A stretch of DNA of 64,000 nt from Limibacter armeniacum (GCF_036880985.1 NZ_JBAJNO010000003.1:248001-312000), one strand, 5' to 3'. Counted from the first letter of the stretch, positions 54,505-64,000 are shown. Notes: generated by a model not told the origin, from the sequence alone. Translations and numbers: made by a program.

Positions 54505-56550
54505 TTATTGAATCAGTACTTTTTGCTGAAAAACTTCGCTGCCATCATCCACCCACAACAAGTAAATTCCTTTAGTCAGTTCCTCAGTTGGAATACTTAT
54601 ACTTTCCGTTTCAGTCTCTATTTTTTTGCTGAATACCTGTTTACCTTCCAAAGTCAATAAAGCAACAGTTCTTCTCACGTCTGCTTTACTTAACATAACA
54701 TTTATTTGACCTATTGAAGGGTTTGGATATACCTTGATCAATTTTTTTGTATTTTGAAAGGCTAACCTAGCTCCAGAAGATGGTTCTACTCCCCAAACTA
54801 ATGCGCCATTTCTATAAAGTGTTACCTTATCAAAGGTTGTAAAAGATGTTTTAGAGGCATCGTAGGAATAGTCATCTGTTTCATCAAAATTGCTCCAATC
54901 TGTCTTGTGGACTCGTGCTTTGATAATATCAGTTTCACCTCCAGCACTGATGCTTCCAGCAGATGAAGAAAATGAAAGTTCCAAATAGTTGGTTGCCCCT
55001 GCCCTATTTACTGATGCAAAACTTCCACTGATATGGCTTTTTCCAATTTTTGCATAGTCACAAACAAAATTTAAAGGAGCTGGATTGTCGTTGGTAAACC
55101 AATAGCGAACCGTCAACTCACTCAGTGGAACAGAAGAAGTTCCATTATTGACAATATTCAGGTAGGGCTTGATAGAGTTATTGCTTGCACTCCCTCCATC
55201 CCCTTCCTCATATGCTACTTCCAGATCACCACCACTTCCTCCTGAACCGATGACAGATATATTAACTGATGCTGTCGCTGTCGCATTATCATCATCAGTT
55301 GCTGTTATAGAAAGTGCATATCCACCTTGCGATGCATTGCTGATCGTATAGGTATAGGGTGAAGTTGTATCGGTGCCCAACAGGTTTCCATTATTATAGA
55401 ATGCAACTTGCTGTATACTCCCATCGCTGTCAGAAGCTGTGGCTGTGATGGTGATATTATCACCTTCTGTAAACGATACTCCACTCTGAGGAGCGGTAAT
55501 CGATACTGTTGGCTGGCTGTTTCCCCCTGATCCGCCAGTGCCAGCATAAGTATCTCCGCCTTCACCACTCCATGTCATCTCTGTGAAAGATGAAAGTGGT
55601 GTAGGATCAGCTACAACTGAAGACTTGTAAAGCCCCCCTGCCACATTGGTCATAATATAATCCGGATATAATGGTATGTTCATGGATGACTTATGCAGGT
55701 GCAACAGGTAACCTGTCAGGTTATTCCCTTCAATGCCTTTCAGTTCCACATCATCCCCATAGGTATTCCCATCAGTGGCACTGGTTTCCTGATAGATCTT
55801 AAACCCTGCACTGGTACCATTGGTCAGGTCCTGCACTTTTCCGTTGATGATCTGTATGTTATTTCCCCTGAGGTAATAACCCGAATCCCCAACCGATGCT
55901 CCCAATGTAGGCTGCCTGTTCGGAAATCTGGCAATTGTATTGATCATCTTGACATGATGGGCTCCTTCCTTTACATCAAATCCATCATTACCTGTGTCCT
56001 CAGCGATACAGTTTAGCAGTGTTACATATCCTGAAGTATCAGGAGAAGTACTGCTCTCCCAGTTATTGTCTGCATCCCCAATGTAAAACCCTTCTCCATA
56101 ATTGCCACTTAAACCAGTATTGCGTGCGATACAAGCTTCAAACAACCAGTAGTTGCTGTATCGCTTCACCTTATATGCCTCCTGCCCGATATCTTCTATG
56201 ACAATGTTTTTGGCAATCCCGTGATCCGCATCAAAAATGTAGATCCCTTTCTTGAAATTCCTGATGGTGAAATTCTCAAATCGGTAATAGTTATGCGATA
56301 CCTCAAGCCCATACCCTGACGAGGTAGTGCTTCCCAAAATGGTGGCTGTTCCTATCCCCCTGATTGTGATGGGTTGGGATGCTGTTCCATGTACCTTGGT
56401 CAGGATTGGTCCTGCATGAGTACCTGTAAACTCGATCACATCTCCGGGCTGTGCATTGTCCAAAGCAGCTTGAAGATCAGCGACCTGAGCATAGAGGTAC
56501 TGAGTTCCTGCCATAAGCAGGATTAGAATGGTGATTGACCATGATCTCAT
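54505..56550 (-). CDS. Modular secreted beta-helix protein with Ig-like domain, CBM3 and T9SS tail
   Basis: The domain order in this 681-residue protein is: signal peptide (1-21); right-handed beta-helix of the pectate-lyase type (about 25-330, opening LQAALDNAQPGDVIEF); a Gly/Ser linker; an Ig-like domain (about 347-437, PTVSITAPQSGVSF, DSDGSIQQVAFYNNG); a second Gly-rich linker; a CBM3 cellulose-binding module (about 445-590, ELTVRYWFTNDNPAP, VCDYAKIG); and a T9SS type A sorting domain (last 75 residues, KVYPNPSIGQ). It is probably a lyase held on plant cell walls by cellulose binding. The catalytic family (PL9-like or other) cannot be set from motifs. It is last in the second pectin operon. 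Confidence 0.82.
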   Translation of the reverse strand: MRSWSITILILLMAGTQYLYAQVADLQAALDNAQPGDVIEFTGTHAGPILTKVHGTASQPITIRGIGTATILGSTTSSGYGLEVSHNYYRFENFTIRNFKKGIYIFDADHGIAKNIVIEDIGQEAYKVKRYSNYWLFEACIARNTGLSGNYGEGFYIGDADNNWESSTSPDTSGYVTLLNCIAEDTGNDGFDVKEGAHHVKMINTIARFPNRQPTLGASVGDSGYYLRGNNIQIINGKVQDLTNGTSAGFKIYQETSATDGNTYGDDVELKGIEGNNLTGYLLHLHKSSMNIPLYPDYIMTNVAGGLYKSSVVADPTPLSSFTEMTWSGEGGDTYAGTGGSGGNSQPTVSITAPQSGVSFTEGDNITITATASDSDGSIQQVAFYNNGNLLGTDTTSPYTYTISNASQGGYALSITATDDDNATATASVNISVIGSGGSGGDLEVAYEEGDGGSASNNSIKPYLNIVNNGTSSVPLSELTVRYWFTNDNPAPLNFVCDYAKIGKSHISGSFASVNRAGATNYLELSFSSSAGSISAGGETDIIKARVHKTDWSNFDETDDYSYDASKTSFTTFDKVTLYRNGALVWGVEPSSGARLAFQNTKKLIKVYPNPSIGQINVMLSKADVRRTVALLTLEGKQVFSKKIETETESISIPTEELTKGIYLLWVDDGSEVFQQKVLIQ

Positions 56551-56587
56551 TTGTTGATTGATTGTTATGATAAAGAACCGTGAAATC

Positions 56588-56611
56588 CATCGGGTAAAAT
56601 TTCACCCGATG
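56588..56611 (-). other. Intercistronic hairpin
   Basis: CATCGGGT pairs with ACCCGATG between the GH88 and beta-helix genes. There is no T-run on the minus strand, so it is likely an mRNA processing or stability element rather than a terminator. Confidence 0.45.
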
Positions 56612-56628
56612 AATTCACCATTAAAAGC

Positions 56629-57846
56629 TTACTGCTTTAGAGAGGAAAGCCTGTTCAATGCCTCCAGGTAATAATAGTCAGCATATGCAAGTGGCACATC
56701 CACTTCGCTGTCATTAGGCTTATTGCCGGTGGAATGTTCCAGTACAAATACATGTGCTGCATGCTTGTCTGCCAGATACTTTTCCGAGGAAAGAGAGGTC
56801 AGGATATCAATGGCATATGCCAGATAAGTGGCACGCTTTTCAGGAACCAATTTAGCCAGTTCTACCAATGCTGAAGCATTGATAGCAGCCGCTGATGCAT
56901 CACGAGGTTGCCCTTCCAGACTTTCCAGATTATAGTCCCAATAAGGTATCTTATCCGATGGCATTGCAGGGTTTTCCATAACAAACGTCGCAATCTTCTC
57001 AGCCTGAGACTTAAATGCCTCTTCTCCTGTCTCACGGTAACACATTGTGTAGCCATACAGCAACCATGCTTCTCCCCTAGCCCAAGTTGAGCTGTCATTC
57101 AATCCCTGATGGGTCACTTTTTCCAGTACTTCACCTGTTTCAGGATCATAATCCACGACATGAAAGCTTCCGTTGTCCTCCCTGAAATGGTTTTTCAATG
57201 TGGTCAACGCATGCGTTTTTGCAATGTTATAATAAAGGGAATCTCCTGTATATTCTGTTGCCCTGAAGAGCAACTCAAGGTTCATCATATTGTCTGCAAT
57301 AACAGGGAATTTCCACTCATCAGACCAGTCCCATGACTTCAGACTGCCTACATTTTCGTTATACCTTGTCAGCAGTGACTTTGCTCCCTGTACCAGTATG
57401 TTCTTGTATTGTTCATTCCCAGTTGCCAGATAGGCATTTCCAAAGCTGCAATTCAGGATAAATCCTACATCGTGTGTACTGGTATTAAACTGTTCCTTTT
57501 CCAATGCCTCTGTCCATCGGATAGCCTGATCTTTTATCTGACCATCCTGCTTGTACTGATATAACTGCCACAAACTACCAGGAAAGAATCCACTTACCCA
57601 GTTGCCGCTGGAGACAGCCAACAATGCCCCATCTTCTGTCAACGAACGGGGAAAGGCGTTTGCTTCAGGTAGGCTGTCACAAGCCCTCAACAATTGGGCT
57701 TCAGCTCTTGTAAAACTTCTGGAAATTAGCTGATCATCTACTGACAATTCCGTTTTGGCACTGGCTTCCTGTACGGTTTGTCCTTGTTTATTCAGACACC
57801 CAGTACAAGCTGCCGCCACTGCGAGATAAAAAATAATTCTTTGCAT
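56629..57846 (-). CDS. GH88 unsaturated glucuronyl hydrolase lipoprotein
   Basis: This 405-residue enzyme has a lipobox (AACTGC, about Cys17). The (alpha/alpha)6-barrel hydrolase removes unsaturated uronate from lyase products by hydration of the double bond. Signature parts are GNWVSGFFPGSLWQLY, STHDVGFILNCSFGNAY (catalytic Asp), IADNMMNLELLF (second Asp), NDSSTWARGEAWLLYGY and PRDASAAAINASALVEL. Its products enter the KduI pathway. It follows susD after an intercistronic hairpin. Confidence 0.92.
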   Translation of the reverse strand: MQRIIFYLAVAAACTGCLNKQGQTVQEASAKTELSVDDQLISRSFTRAEAQLLRACDSLPEANAFPRSLTEDGALLAVSSGNWVSGFFPGSLWQLYQYKQDGQIKDQAIRWTEALEKEQFNTSTHDVGFILNCSFGNAYLATGNEQYKNILVQGAKSLLTRYNENVGSLKSWDWSDEWKFPVIADNMMNLELLFRATEYTGDSLYYNIAKTHALTTLKNHFREDNGSFHVVDYDPETGEVLEKVTHQGLNDSSTWARGEAWLLYGYTMCYRETGEEAFKSQAEKIATFVMENPAMPSDKIPYWDYNLESLEGQPRDASAAAINASALVELAKLVPEKRATYLAYAIDILTSLSSEKYLADKHAAHVFVLEHSTGNKPNDSEVDVPLAYADYYYLEALNRLSSLKQ

Positions 57847-57912
57847 TATGAAGGATTTTAACTGTACAAGTTAGATAGGTTTCAGGATTGTAAACTCCCT
57901 GACTGTTTTAAA

Positions 57913-57948
57913 TTATCCCTACTGAAAAATCACTTCCAGTAGGGATAA
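57913..57948 (-). terminator. Intercistronic hairpin / partial terminator after susD
   Basis: A perfect 12-bp stem (TTATCCCTACTG with CAGTAGGGATAA), a 12-base loop and weak T-rich sequence follow on the minus strand. It lies between susD and the enzyme genes, in the same place as the hairpin in the first pectin locus. Confidence 0.62.
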
Positions 57949-57956
57949 GATATGGT

Positions 57957-59468
57957 TTAATATCCGCTGTTTTGTGGCAACAGGTTCGGGTTCCTTTGCA
58001 ATTCATCCTGAGGCAATGGAAAGTGATAATCCCTGCTGGCACTTACATTCTCATGCGGCTCCAAAGCATCGGGGCCTGTAAAGACTTTCTCCAGCAAATT
58101 TCTTCGCTTGATGTCATACCATCTCTTGAATTCAAAAGCCAGCTCAAGCCTTCTCTCATCCAACACCAGTTCACGGAACTCATCCTGTGTAAAGGATCCA
58201 GAAATATCTACAGGGAAAGTATTCATAACCCCTGCCGCATTTCTTGCTCTTTCTCTCACCTGATTCACATATCCAATGGCTTCAGCAGTAGGACCATTTA
58301 CCTCATTGATGGCTTCAGCTGCCATCAATAGCACTTCCGCATACCTGAAGGCCATATAGTTATTGTCTGATCTTCGGTTGTTGTTTTCCGCATTTCCAGA
58401 GAAACGGGTAAACTTTGCAATATGCGGGCGTTTCTCATTAGGAAAATCAGGGTAACTCGTCAGTACACCATTTACCATCACCTCATCAAAAAAGCTTACC
58501 TGCTTGCGGTAGTCATTATCGTCCCAAGTTTCATATACTTTCATGGAAGGCACACTAACACCCCAACCGTTTTGTTCAGAACCCCTGATACCTGTTACTG
58601 GTCCCATCAGGTCATCATTGGACGAACCTGCATATTGCTGGGCAAGGAAGTCGATCGTGAAGATCGGTTCCTTCAGCTGGTCTGCTATTTCAGCACGAAA
58701 CAAGTCCTGAAAATCGTTTTCAAGTGAATAGCCGAATTTACCAGCATTACTGATCACCCACTTGGCTTCCTCAGCTGCCTTATCATATTCGCCCATGGTC
58801 AGGTAAACCGAAGCCAACATGGTAGCTGCACTACCTGCAGTAGCCCTTGAGCGCACCTCATTTTCATGCTTATCTACCCCATGTTCCTTTGCAAACAGTA
58901 GGTCATCCACAATATGCTGATATACTTCTGCCTCCTTGGTTTTGCTAATGGTGCTTAGCGCTTCAGGATCTTTCACAAATTCCGCTACATAAGGGATATC
59001 CCCAAACAGACGCACCAAATGATAGTAGGCAAATGCCTTGACAAATCTTGCCTCAGCCTCCAGCTCCAGCAGTTCCTTCTCATCCGCTTCCACCTGCTTT
59101 GTTCCCTCAATGGCTGCATTGGCAGCTCCAATTACACTGTAGAGTGCAGGCCAGAACGCCGTCACCATTCCATTATTCCCATCCAGATTGAAGTCATTGA
59201 TCTGGATACGCCTTGCAGGAGTTCCCCTGTCCCCTATATCACTCATGTCACTTCTTACCTGCAATGTCAGGGTTAGTTTTCTACCATAAATATTTTCGTG
59301 TGCCAACAATCCATAGGCTCCAAAAATAGCCGACTCAATATCTCCTGTTGTATTGAAGACACTTTCAGGTGCCAATACACCTACCGGTTCTTCATCCAGA
59401 TTGGTACAACTTCCCATGCTGAAAAGCAGAAGGGTTGCTATTGCTATATGTTTGATTTTCATTTTCAT
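57957..59468 (-). CDS. RagB/SusD family lipoprotein of the second pectin locus
   Basis: This is a 503-residue lipoprotein with lipobox FSMGSC (about Cys21). It has the SusD helical repeats and the late motif VLDERRLELAFEFKRWYDIKRR, and ends HFPLPQDELQRNPNLLPQNSGY. It is 33 bp after susC. With the downstream GH88 and beta-helix protein it suggests binding of uronate-containing oligomers cut by lyases. Confidence 0.94.
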   Translation of the reverse strand: MKMKIKHIAIATLLLFSMGSCTNLDEEPVGVLAPESVFNTTGDIESAIFGAYGLLAHENIYGRKLTLTLQVRSDMSDIGDRGTPARRIQINDFNLDGNNGMVTAFWPALYSVIGAANAAIEGTKQVEADEKELLELEAEARFVKAFAYYHLVRLFGDIPYVAEFVKDPEALSTISKTKEAEVYQHIVDDLLFAKEHGVDKHENEVRSRATAGSAATMLASVYLTMGEYDKAAEEAKWVISNAGKFGYSLENDFQDLFRAEIADQLKEPIFTIDFLAQQYAGSSNDDLMGPVTGIRGSEQNGWGVSVPSMKVYETWDDNDYRKQVSFFDEVMVNGVLTSYPDFPNEKRPHIAKFTRFSGNAENNNRRSDNNYMAFRYAEVLLMAAEAINEVNGPTAEAIGYVNQVRERARNAAGVMNTFPVDISGSFTQDEFRELVLDERRLELAFEFKRWYDIKRRNLLEKVFTGPDALEPHENVSASRDYHFPLPQDELQRNPNLLPQNSGY

Positions 59469-59501
59469 TGGGTTTAAAATTCAGAATTGGTTCACTGCCG
59501 A

Positions 59502-62500
59502 TCAGAAATTGACATTCATGCCGAATGTGTAGGACTTTGCATTCGGATAACTTCCATAATCAAGTCCCTGATTGAGGTTGCCGTTGGCGCTTCCTGATGA
59601 CATGTAGTTGACTTCAGGATCCACACCCGGATAGCTTGTGCTTGTCCAGATATTCTGTGCACTTACATAAAACCTCACCGATGAGATTTTCAGGTTCTGA
59701 AGCATATTCTGTGGAAGTGTATAACCCAATGAGATATTTTTCAATCTCACGTAACTACCATCATATACGAAACGAGTCGAGACTTTTCTTGCCCTGCCAG
59801 CCGAAGCTTTAGGGAAATCGGTATCCGTATTGGTTGGTGTCCAACGGTTGAGGGCATTCTTGGTTGAATTGGTCATACCTGATACACGCTCCAGTTCCAG
59901 CAGGGTATAGCTCAGGATATCATTGCCTTGTGAACCTTGGAAGAAGATATTCAGGTCAAAACCTTTGTACTTGAAAGAGTTGTTCAAGCCCCAGATAAAA
60001 TCTGGATTCGGGTTACCGATCACAGTTCTGTCTGCATTGTTGAGCTGTCCGTCAGGTGTATTGGTTTGTTCTCCCTCATCATCCAGTCCGCTGATGTCAC
60101 GGTATTTCTCACCTCCTGCTTCCTGCTCAAAACCTCCTCCTTCAATAAAGGTATCTCCCTCCTGATAGACACCGTCATAGATCCAGCCATAGAATGCTCC
60201 AACTGGCTGTCCTTCACGAAGTATCTGCGTATCCCCTAATCCTACCATAGAACCCGGAGCTGATTCGTACATGATATCCAGTCCATCTGGCAATGAAAGC
60301 ACTTTATTTCGGTTAAATGAGATATTGAAACCTGTTTCCCATTCAAAGGCTCCTGTCATATTCACTGAATTAATTGCCAGTTCCAAACCTTTGTTTTCAA
60401 TGGAGCCAATGTTTTTCAGCTGTGTGCCATATCCGGTGTATTCAGGCAACGGCACACTAAAAAGCAGGTCAGTGGTAACCTTGCGGTAATAGTCCGCTTC
60501 AAATGTCAGACGGTCATCCCAAAAACCTACATTGACACCCAAATCCATCTGTCCTGTAGTTTCCCAAGTCAGGTTATCATTGGCAACTGAACTTGGTACA
60601 AAGGCATTTACGGTACTGCCACCAATTACGGCAAACTGAGGTGAGAACCTCGCCAGCGACTGGTATGGTCCGATCGCTGTATTACCCGTCACCCCATAAC
60701 TCGCTCTCAGCTTCAACTGACTCACCAACTCATTCCCTTTCAGGAATTCTTCTTCACCCACATTCCATGCGATAGCCCCAGATGGGAAAAAGCCCCACTT
60801 GTTGTTCTTACTGAAAGTAGATGAGCCATCATAGCGCGCATTGAATGTCAGCATATAGCGGCTTTTGTAATTGTAGTTGGCTCTTGCATAGAAAGATGCC
60901 AATGTCCACTCAGCCAGCTTTGACTCCGGGCGCTGCCAAACAGATGCGCCACCAAGATCCCAAAACTCCGTGCTATTGCTGATAAACGACTGTCCTTTGG
61001 ATAACCAGCTTTCATTTCTGCTAGACTGGTAAGAGTAACCCGCCATCATGGATAGCTGATGATCTTCCATAAAGATATGGTTCCAGCTCAGGTAGTTCTC
61101 GTTTAGTACTGTAGCATTCTTTGCTGTTGAGATGGTTCCTTCACCACCTACATTTCGTCCTGCATTCAACGTAGTCGGAATAAAGATGCCGTTGCGGCTG
61201 TTATCAACACTCACGCCCAAGGAGCTTCTAAACTTCAGTCCTTCCATCAATGCTAACTCAGCAAATGCATTGCCCTGCAACCTGTCAGCCACCTTGTTGT
61301 TTAGCTTCTGTGTAGCAATGGCATAAGGGTTGTCTCTTGGGTCTCCAATCTCACTGGTAGTGAAGTTGCCGTTCTCATCATAGATGCCTTGAGCAGGTGA
61401 AAACACCATGGCTGATGTGATAACACCTGCATCATTGGTTCCACCCCCACTTTCCTGAGTATCCACACCATCCGTATTGGTTCTTCTGGCAAAAAGGTTG
61501 GTTCCAAAACTCAGATGATCTGTTGCCTTGATATTGATGTTACTTGTAATGGAATATCGTTTGGTGGCAGAGTTCAGGATAATACCTTTCTGATCGTAAT
61601 ACACTCCTGAGATATAGTAGTTCACATTCTCATTGCCTCCTGAAACCGAAAGCTGGTGGTTCTGGATAGACCCCTGCTGCAATACCTCCTCCTGCCAGTC
61701 TGTATCATATGGCAAACTGTTCAGGTCATAAGATTCCGGTGTGATTTCATTGATGTAGGCGGCAAACTCTTTGGCATTCAACAACTCCAACCTGTTGATC
61801 TCCTTCTGTACAGAATAAGAGGTATTGTAGCTGATTCTGAATTGTCCTGACTTGCCTTTCTTGGTTGTCACCAGAATGACACCATTTGCGCCCCTAGAAC
61901 CATAAATTGCTGTAGCTGATGCATCTTTCAGCACTTCAATTGAGGCAATATCCTCAGGCGGTGGCAACGTACCCCCCACAAAACCATCCACCACAAAGAT
62001 GGGATCACTGCTGGCATTGATGGATGAGCCTCCTCTAATCCTAACTTTGAAAGAACCTCCAGGCTCTCCATTGTTAGACTGTACCTGTACACCCGCCATT
62101 CTCCCCTGCAATGCCTGCGTAGCGCCAGCTACAGGATATGCTGACAGGTCTTCTGCCTTAACGGACGCTACGGAACCAGTCAAGTCGCTCTTTTTCTGTG
62201 TACCATACCCTACTACCACTACTTCTTCCAGCTGTTTCAGGTCTTCTTTCAGTTCAATGGAAATCTCAGTTCTTCCATTGACAGCTAATTCCTGTGAAAT
62301 GTATCCTATAAATGAGAAAACCAGCTGTCCATCAGCAGGAACCTGCAAGCTGAACTTTCCCGAAATATCTGTAATTGTACCGGTCGAGGTATCTTTCAAC
62401 TGAACGGATACACCAGGCAAAGGAGTGCCTTTGTCAGAGACAGTCCCTTTGACCGATATCATATTTTGTGCATGTGTCAATGCTGCTGTAAGCAAGAGCA

Positions 62501-62537
62501 ACAGCAAGACCAAAAGAGGTTGTCGTTTCATCTTCAT
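59502..62537 (-). CDS. SusC/RagA family TonB-dependent transporter of the second pectin locus
   Basis: This 1011-residue outer-membrane transporter has a signal peptide of about 23 residues (ending near THAQ), a carboxypeptidase-regulatory-like domain (about 27-100), EVVVVGYGTQKKSDLTGSV, a plug containing DASATAIYGSRGANGVILVTTKKG, and a beta-barrel. It is the first gene of susC-susD-GH88-beta-helix, divergent from a DUF4861 gene. It has diverged clearly from the other two SusC proteins in the window, so different oligomers are likely imported. Confidence 0.95.
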   Translation of the reverse strand: MKMKRQPLLVLLLLLLTAALTHAQNMISVKGTVSDKGTPLPGVSVQLKDTSTGTITDISGKFSLQVPADGQLVFSFIGYISQELAVNGRTEISIELKEDLKQLEEVVVVGYGTQKKSDLTGSVASVKAEDLSAYPVAGATQALQGRMAGVQVQSNNGEPGGSFKVRIRGGSSINASSDPIFVVDGFVGGTLPPPEDIASIEVLKDASATAIYGSRGANGVILVTTKKGKSGQFRISYNTSYSVQKEINRLELLNAKEFAAYINEITPESYDLNSLPYDTDWQEEVLQQGSIQNHQLSVSGGNENVNYYISGVYYDQKGIILNSATKRYSITSNINIKATDHLSFGTNLFARRTNTDGVDTQESGGGTNDAGVITSAMVFSPAQGIYDENGNFTTSEIGDPRDNPYAIATQKLNNKVADRLQGNAFAELALMEGLKFRSSLGVSVDNSRNGIFIPTTLNAGRNVGGEGTISTAKNATVLNENYLSWNHIFMEDHQLSMMAGYSYQSSRNESWLSKGQSFISNSTEFWDLGGASVWQRPESKLAEWTLASFYARANYNYKSRYMLTFNARYDGSSTFSKNNKWGFFPSGAIAWNVGEEEFLKGNELVSQLKLRASYGVTGNTAIGPYQSLARFSPQFAVIGGSTVNAFVPSSVANDNLTWETTGQMDLGVNVGFWDDRLTFEADYYRKVTTDLLFSVPLPEYTGYGTQLKNIGSIENKGLELAINSVNMTGAFEWETGFNISFNRNKVLSLPDGLDIMYESAPGSMVGLGDTQILREGQPVGAFYGWIYDGVYQEGDTFIEGGGFEQEAGGEKYRDISGLDDEGEQTNTPDGQLNNADRTVIGNPNPDFIWGLNNSFKYKGFDLNIFFQGSQGNDILSYTLLELERVSGMTNSTKNALNRWTPTNTDTDFPKASAGRARKVSTRFVYDGSYVRLKNISLGYTLPQNMLQNLKISSVRFYVSAQNIWTSTSYPGVDPEVNYMSSGSANGNLNQGLDYGSYPNAKSYTFGMNVNF

Positions 62538-62960
62538 ATTATTATTAGTAGTAGCATTCGTTTGGGTTATATTCTGAATGATATTTCATTCCATGGAATG
62601 CATATCATCAGATATAATTATTAAGTATAAGTGTTGATTAAGGCTTCAATATTTACTGTATTATAAATTAAAATGTAACTGTGTTTTAGATGTTGAATAG
62701 CTATTCAGTGTAAGCATATTTAATGTGTGTTTATTGGCAATGCTTACAGGTCAAACATAAAATGATTAAAATGAAACCAAACCTAATTTAATCCGAAGAT
62801 AGGGGTAAAATAATACACAAGCGTATTTTTTACGCTATTTGAGTTCAATTTCGGCACTGTACAATTTCACTCCCCTTTTTGAACGATTTTACCCCATCAG
62901 CTTTACAGGCAATCTCTACTTTTAAACTGTTCGAATTCTTTCCATTTTTTAAAGGATACT
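62538..62960. promoter_or_regulatory. Divergent regulatory region
   Basis: About 420 AT-rich bases lie between susC (minus) and the DUF4861 gene (plus). The region contains a perfect palindrome at 62587-62600. The region from about 62700 to 62960 has no clear hairpin or repeat. Confidence 0.5.
62587..62600. promoter_or_regulatory. Operator-like palindrome upstream of susC
   Basis: CATTCCATGGAATG is a perfect 14-bp palindrome, 50 bp upstream of the susC start codon. No other copy was seen in the window. Confidence 0.45.
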
Positions 62961-64000
62961 ATGAAACAAAACCTAAAGAATATTCTGATCAGTTTGGTGC
63001 TGTTTACCTTGATCATTTTCAGTTGTGAAAAGCAAAAGGAAAACACTGAAATTATTTTGAAAAACAATCTGGATATAGCCAGAGCAGATGAACCTGTAAC
63101 TATCAAAAAATCAGCCCTATCACTTCCTTATGATCAATTTATCATCATAGACGAAGAAGGTCTTCTGGTACCTTTTCAAAAGGATGACCTCAATGGTGAC
63201 CAGCAATGGGATGAGTTGGCGCTTGTCCTTGACTTTATGCCTCAACAGCAGCGAAAACTCTATATTAAAGCGCAGGATTCTTTACCTGTATTTAAAGCCA
63301 CCACCAATGTAAGGCTAGGCAAGTCTCCAGAACGGAATGGCACCTTTACTGATGTTGTGTTTGAGAAAAGGGACAAGAAACATTTGCCTCAATCACAGCC
63401 TCCTCTCTACCAGATGGAAGGCGTTTCATGGGAAAATGACAAAGTCGGCTTCCGTACTTACTTTGACAGCCGGAATGGCAAGGATATCTGGGGGAAGAAA
63501 ACACCAGAACTCGTATTGGACTGGGTTGGCACCAAAGGCAATTACCACGAGATGGACTGGTGGGGTATGGATATCCTGAAAGTAGGTAACTCTCTTGGGG
63601 CGGGTGCACTGGCCATGGAAAAAGAACAACAGCTGTATCGCTTGGGTGAAACAGAGGATGCCATCTATGAAATGGTTTCTGAAGGACCCGCCAGAACCAA
63701 ATTCAGGTTACATTACAAGGGATGGCAAGTGGATGACCATACCTATAACCTGACGGAAGAAATAACCCTTTGGAAGGGCCAGTACTGTTATGAAAGTCAG
63801 GTTACGCTTACCGATACCGTGACTTCCAATCTGGTGACAGGTATCGTAAACATGGATGCCAAAGAACTTTACGTGGATACCTTGGATGAAAATTATGCAA
63901 TGCTCTATACGCACGATATCCAATCCCTCAATAAAGACCATCTCGGTATGGGGCTGATCGTTCCGAAGACGTACTTCAATGGGTATGGTGAAACTGCTGC
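62961..64000 (+). CDS. DUF4861-family lipoprotein (runs off the window)
   Basis: From ATG at 62961 (AAAGGAT just upstream), 346 codons stay open to the window edge; the 3' end is not visible. The lipobox is at about Cys22 (LIIFSC). The core WENDKVGFRTYFDSRNGKDIWGKK and the later MDWWGMDILKVGNSLGAGAL block align with the DUF4861 gene at 28443. That makes the two paralogues, though similarity looks moderate. It is divergent from susC of the second pectin locus, so it probably shares regulation with it. Function is unknown; work on uronate-containing oligomers is inferred. Confidence 0.8.
   Translation, partial: MKQNLKNILISLVLFTLIIFSCEKQKENTEIILKNNLDIARADEPVTIKKSALSLPYDQFIIIDEEGLLVPFQKDDLNGDQQWDELALVLDFMPQQQRKLYIKAQDSLPVFKATTNVRLGKSPERNGTFTDVVFEKRDKKHLPQSQPPLYQMEGVSWENDKVGFRTYFDSRNGKDIWGKKTPELVLDWVGTKGNYHEMDWWGMDILKVGNSLGAGALAMEKEQQLYRLGETEDAIYEMVSEGPARTKFRLHYKGWQVDDHTYNLTEEITLWKGQYCYESQVTLTDTVTSNLVTGIVNMDAKELYVDTLDENYAMLYTHDIQSLNKDHLGMGLIVPKTYFNGYGETA

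Overview
The window looks like a chromosomal segment of a polysaccharide-degrading member of the Bacteroidota, probably of the Cytophagales/Flammeovirgaceae type. The evidence is three SusC/SusD outer-membrane uptake pairs, many secreted lipoproteins, a C-terminal type IX secretion (T9SS) sorting domain, weak Shine-Dalgarno signals, and hairpin terminators between most transcription units. The exact genus cannot be read from the sequence. No rRNA, tRNA or CRISPR array was seen.

Layout. 0-6 kb: a GH109/Gfo-Idh-MocA enzyme facing a SusC/SusD pair. 6-16 kb: mixed housekeeping or accessory genes (kelch lipoprotein, tyrosine recombinase, flavin disulfide oxidoreductase, zinc-finger/TonB-like protein, YARHG lipoprotein, DUF2306 membrane protein, GNAT acetyltransferase, polysaccharide deacetylase, two tandem paralogues of unknown function). 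16.6-29.7 kb: a pectin utilisation operon, susC-susD-PL1-GH105-CE8-GH43-GH28-DUF4861. 29.8-35 kb: M3 oligopeptidase, AztD-like metal-binding propeller lipoprotein with two operator-like palindromes, HopJ-family protein, exported esterase. 35.0-36.0 kb: an IS5-type insertion sequence whose transposase carries an in-frame stop. 36-40.6 kb: AT-rich small genes, all on the minus strand, separated by asymmetric inverted repeats that resemble integron attC sites. 40.6-42.4 kb: gene-poor stretch and kptA. 42.7-44 kb: SPFH/band-7 protein. 44.5-52.5 kb: intracellular uronate catabolism (kduI, kduD, hexuronate MFS transporter, GH2, SDR oxidoreductase, uxuA) behind two identical 12-bp palindromes. 52.8-54.4 kb: a deiminase-family enzyme and a small secreted protein. 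54.5-64 kb: a second pectin/uronate locus on the minus strand (susC-susD-GH88-modular beta-helix protein) and, divergent from it, a second DUF4861 gene that runs off the window.

How the genes fit together. The secreted esterase, polygalacturonase and pectate lyase of the first locus would demethylate and cut homogalacturonan. SusC/SusD would import oligomers. GH105 and GH88 would release unsaturated uronate, whose open-chain form is taken by KduI and KduD to 2-keto-3-deoxygluconate (KDG). The SDR and UxuA would feed glucuronate-derived fructuronate and mannonate into the same KDG pool. KDG kinase and aldolase, a uronate isomerase and any dedicated sensor-regulator are not in the window.

The most unusual parts are the attC-like cassette cluster with no integrase beside it, the paired operators overlapping the promoter of the AztD-like gene, the two paralogous DUF4861 proteins bracketing the pectin loci, and hairpins placed between susD and the enzyme genes in both pectin loci.
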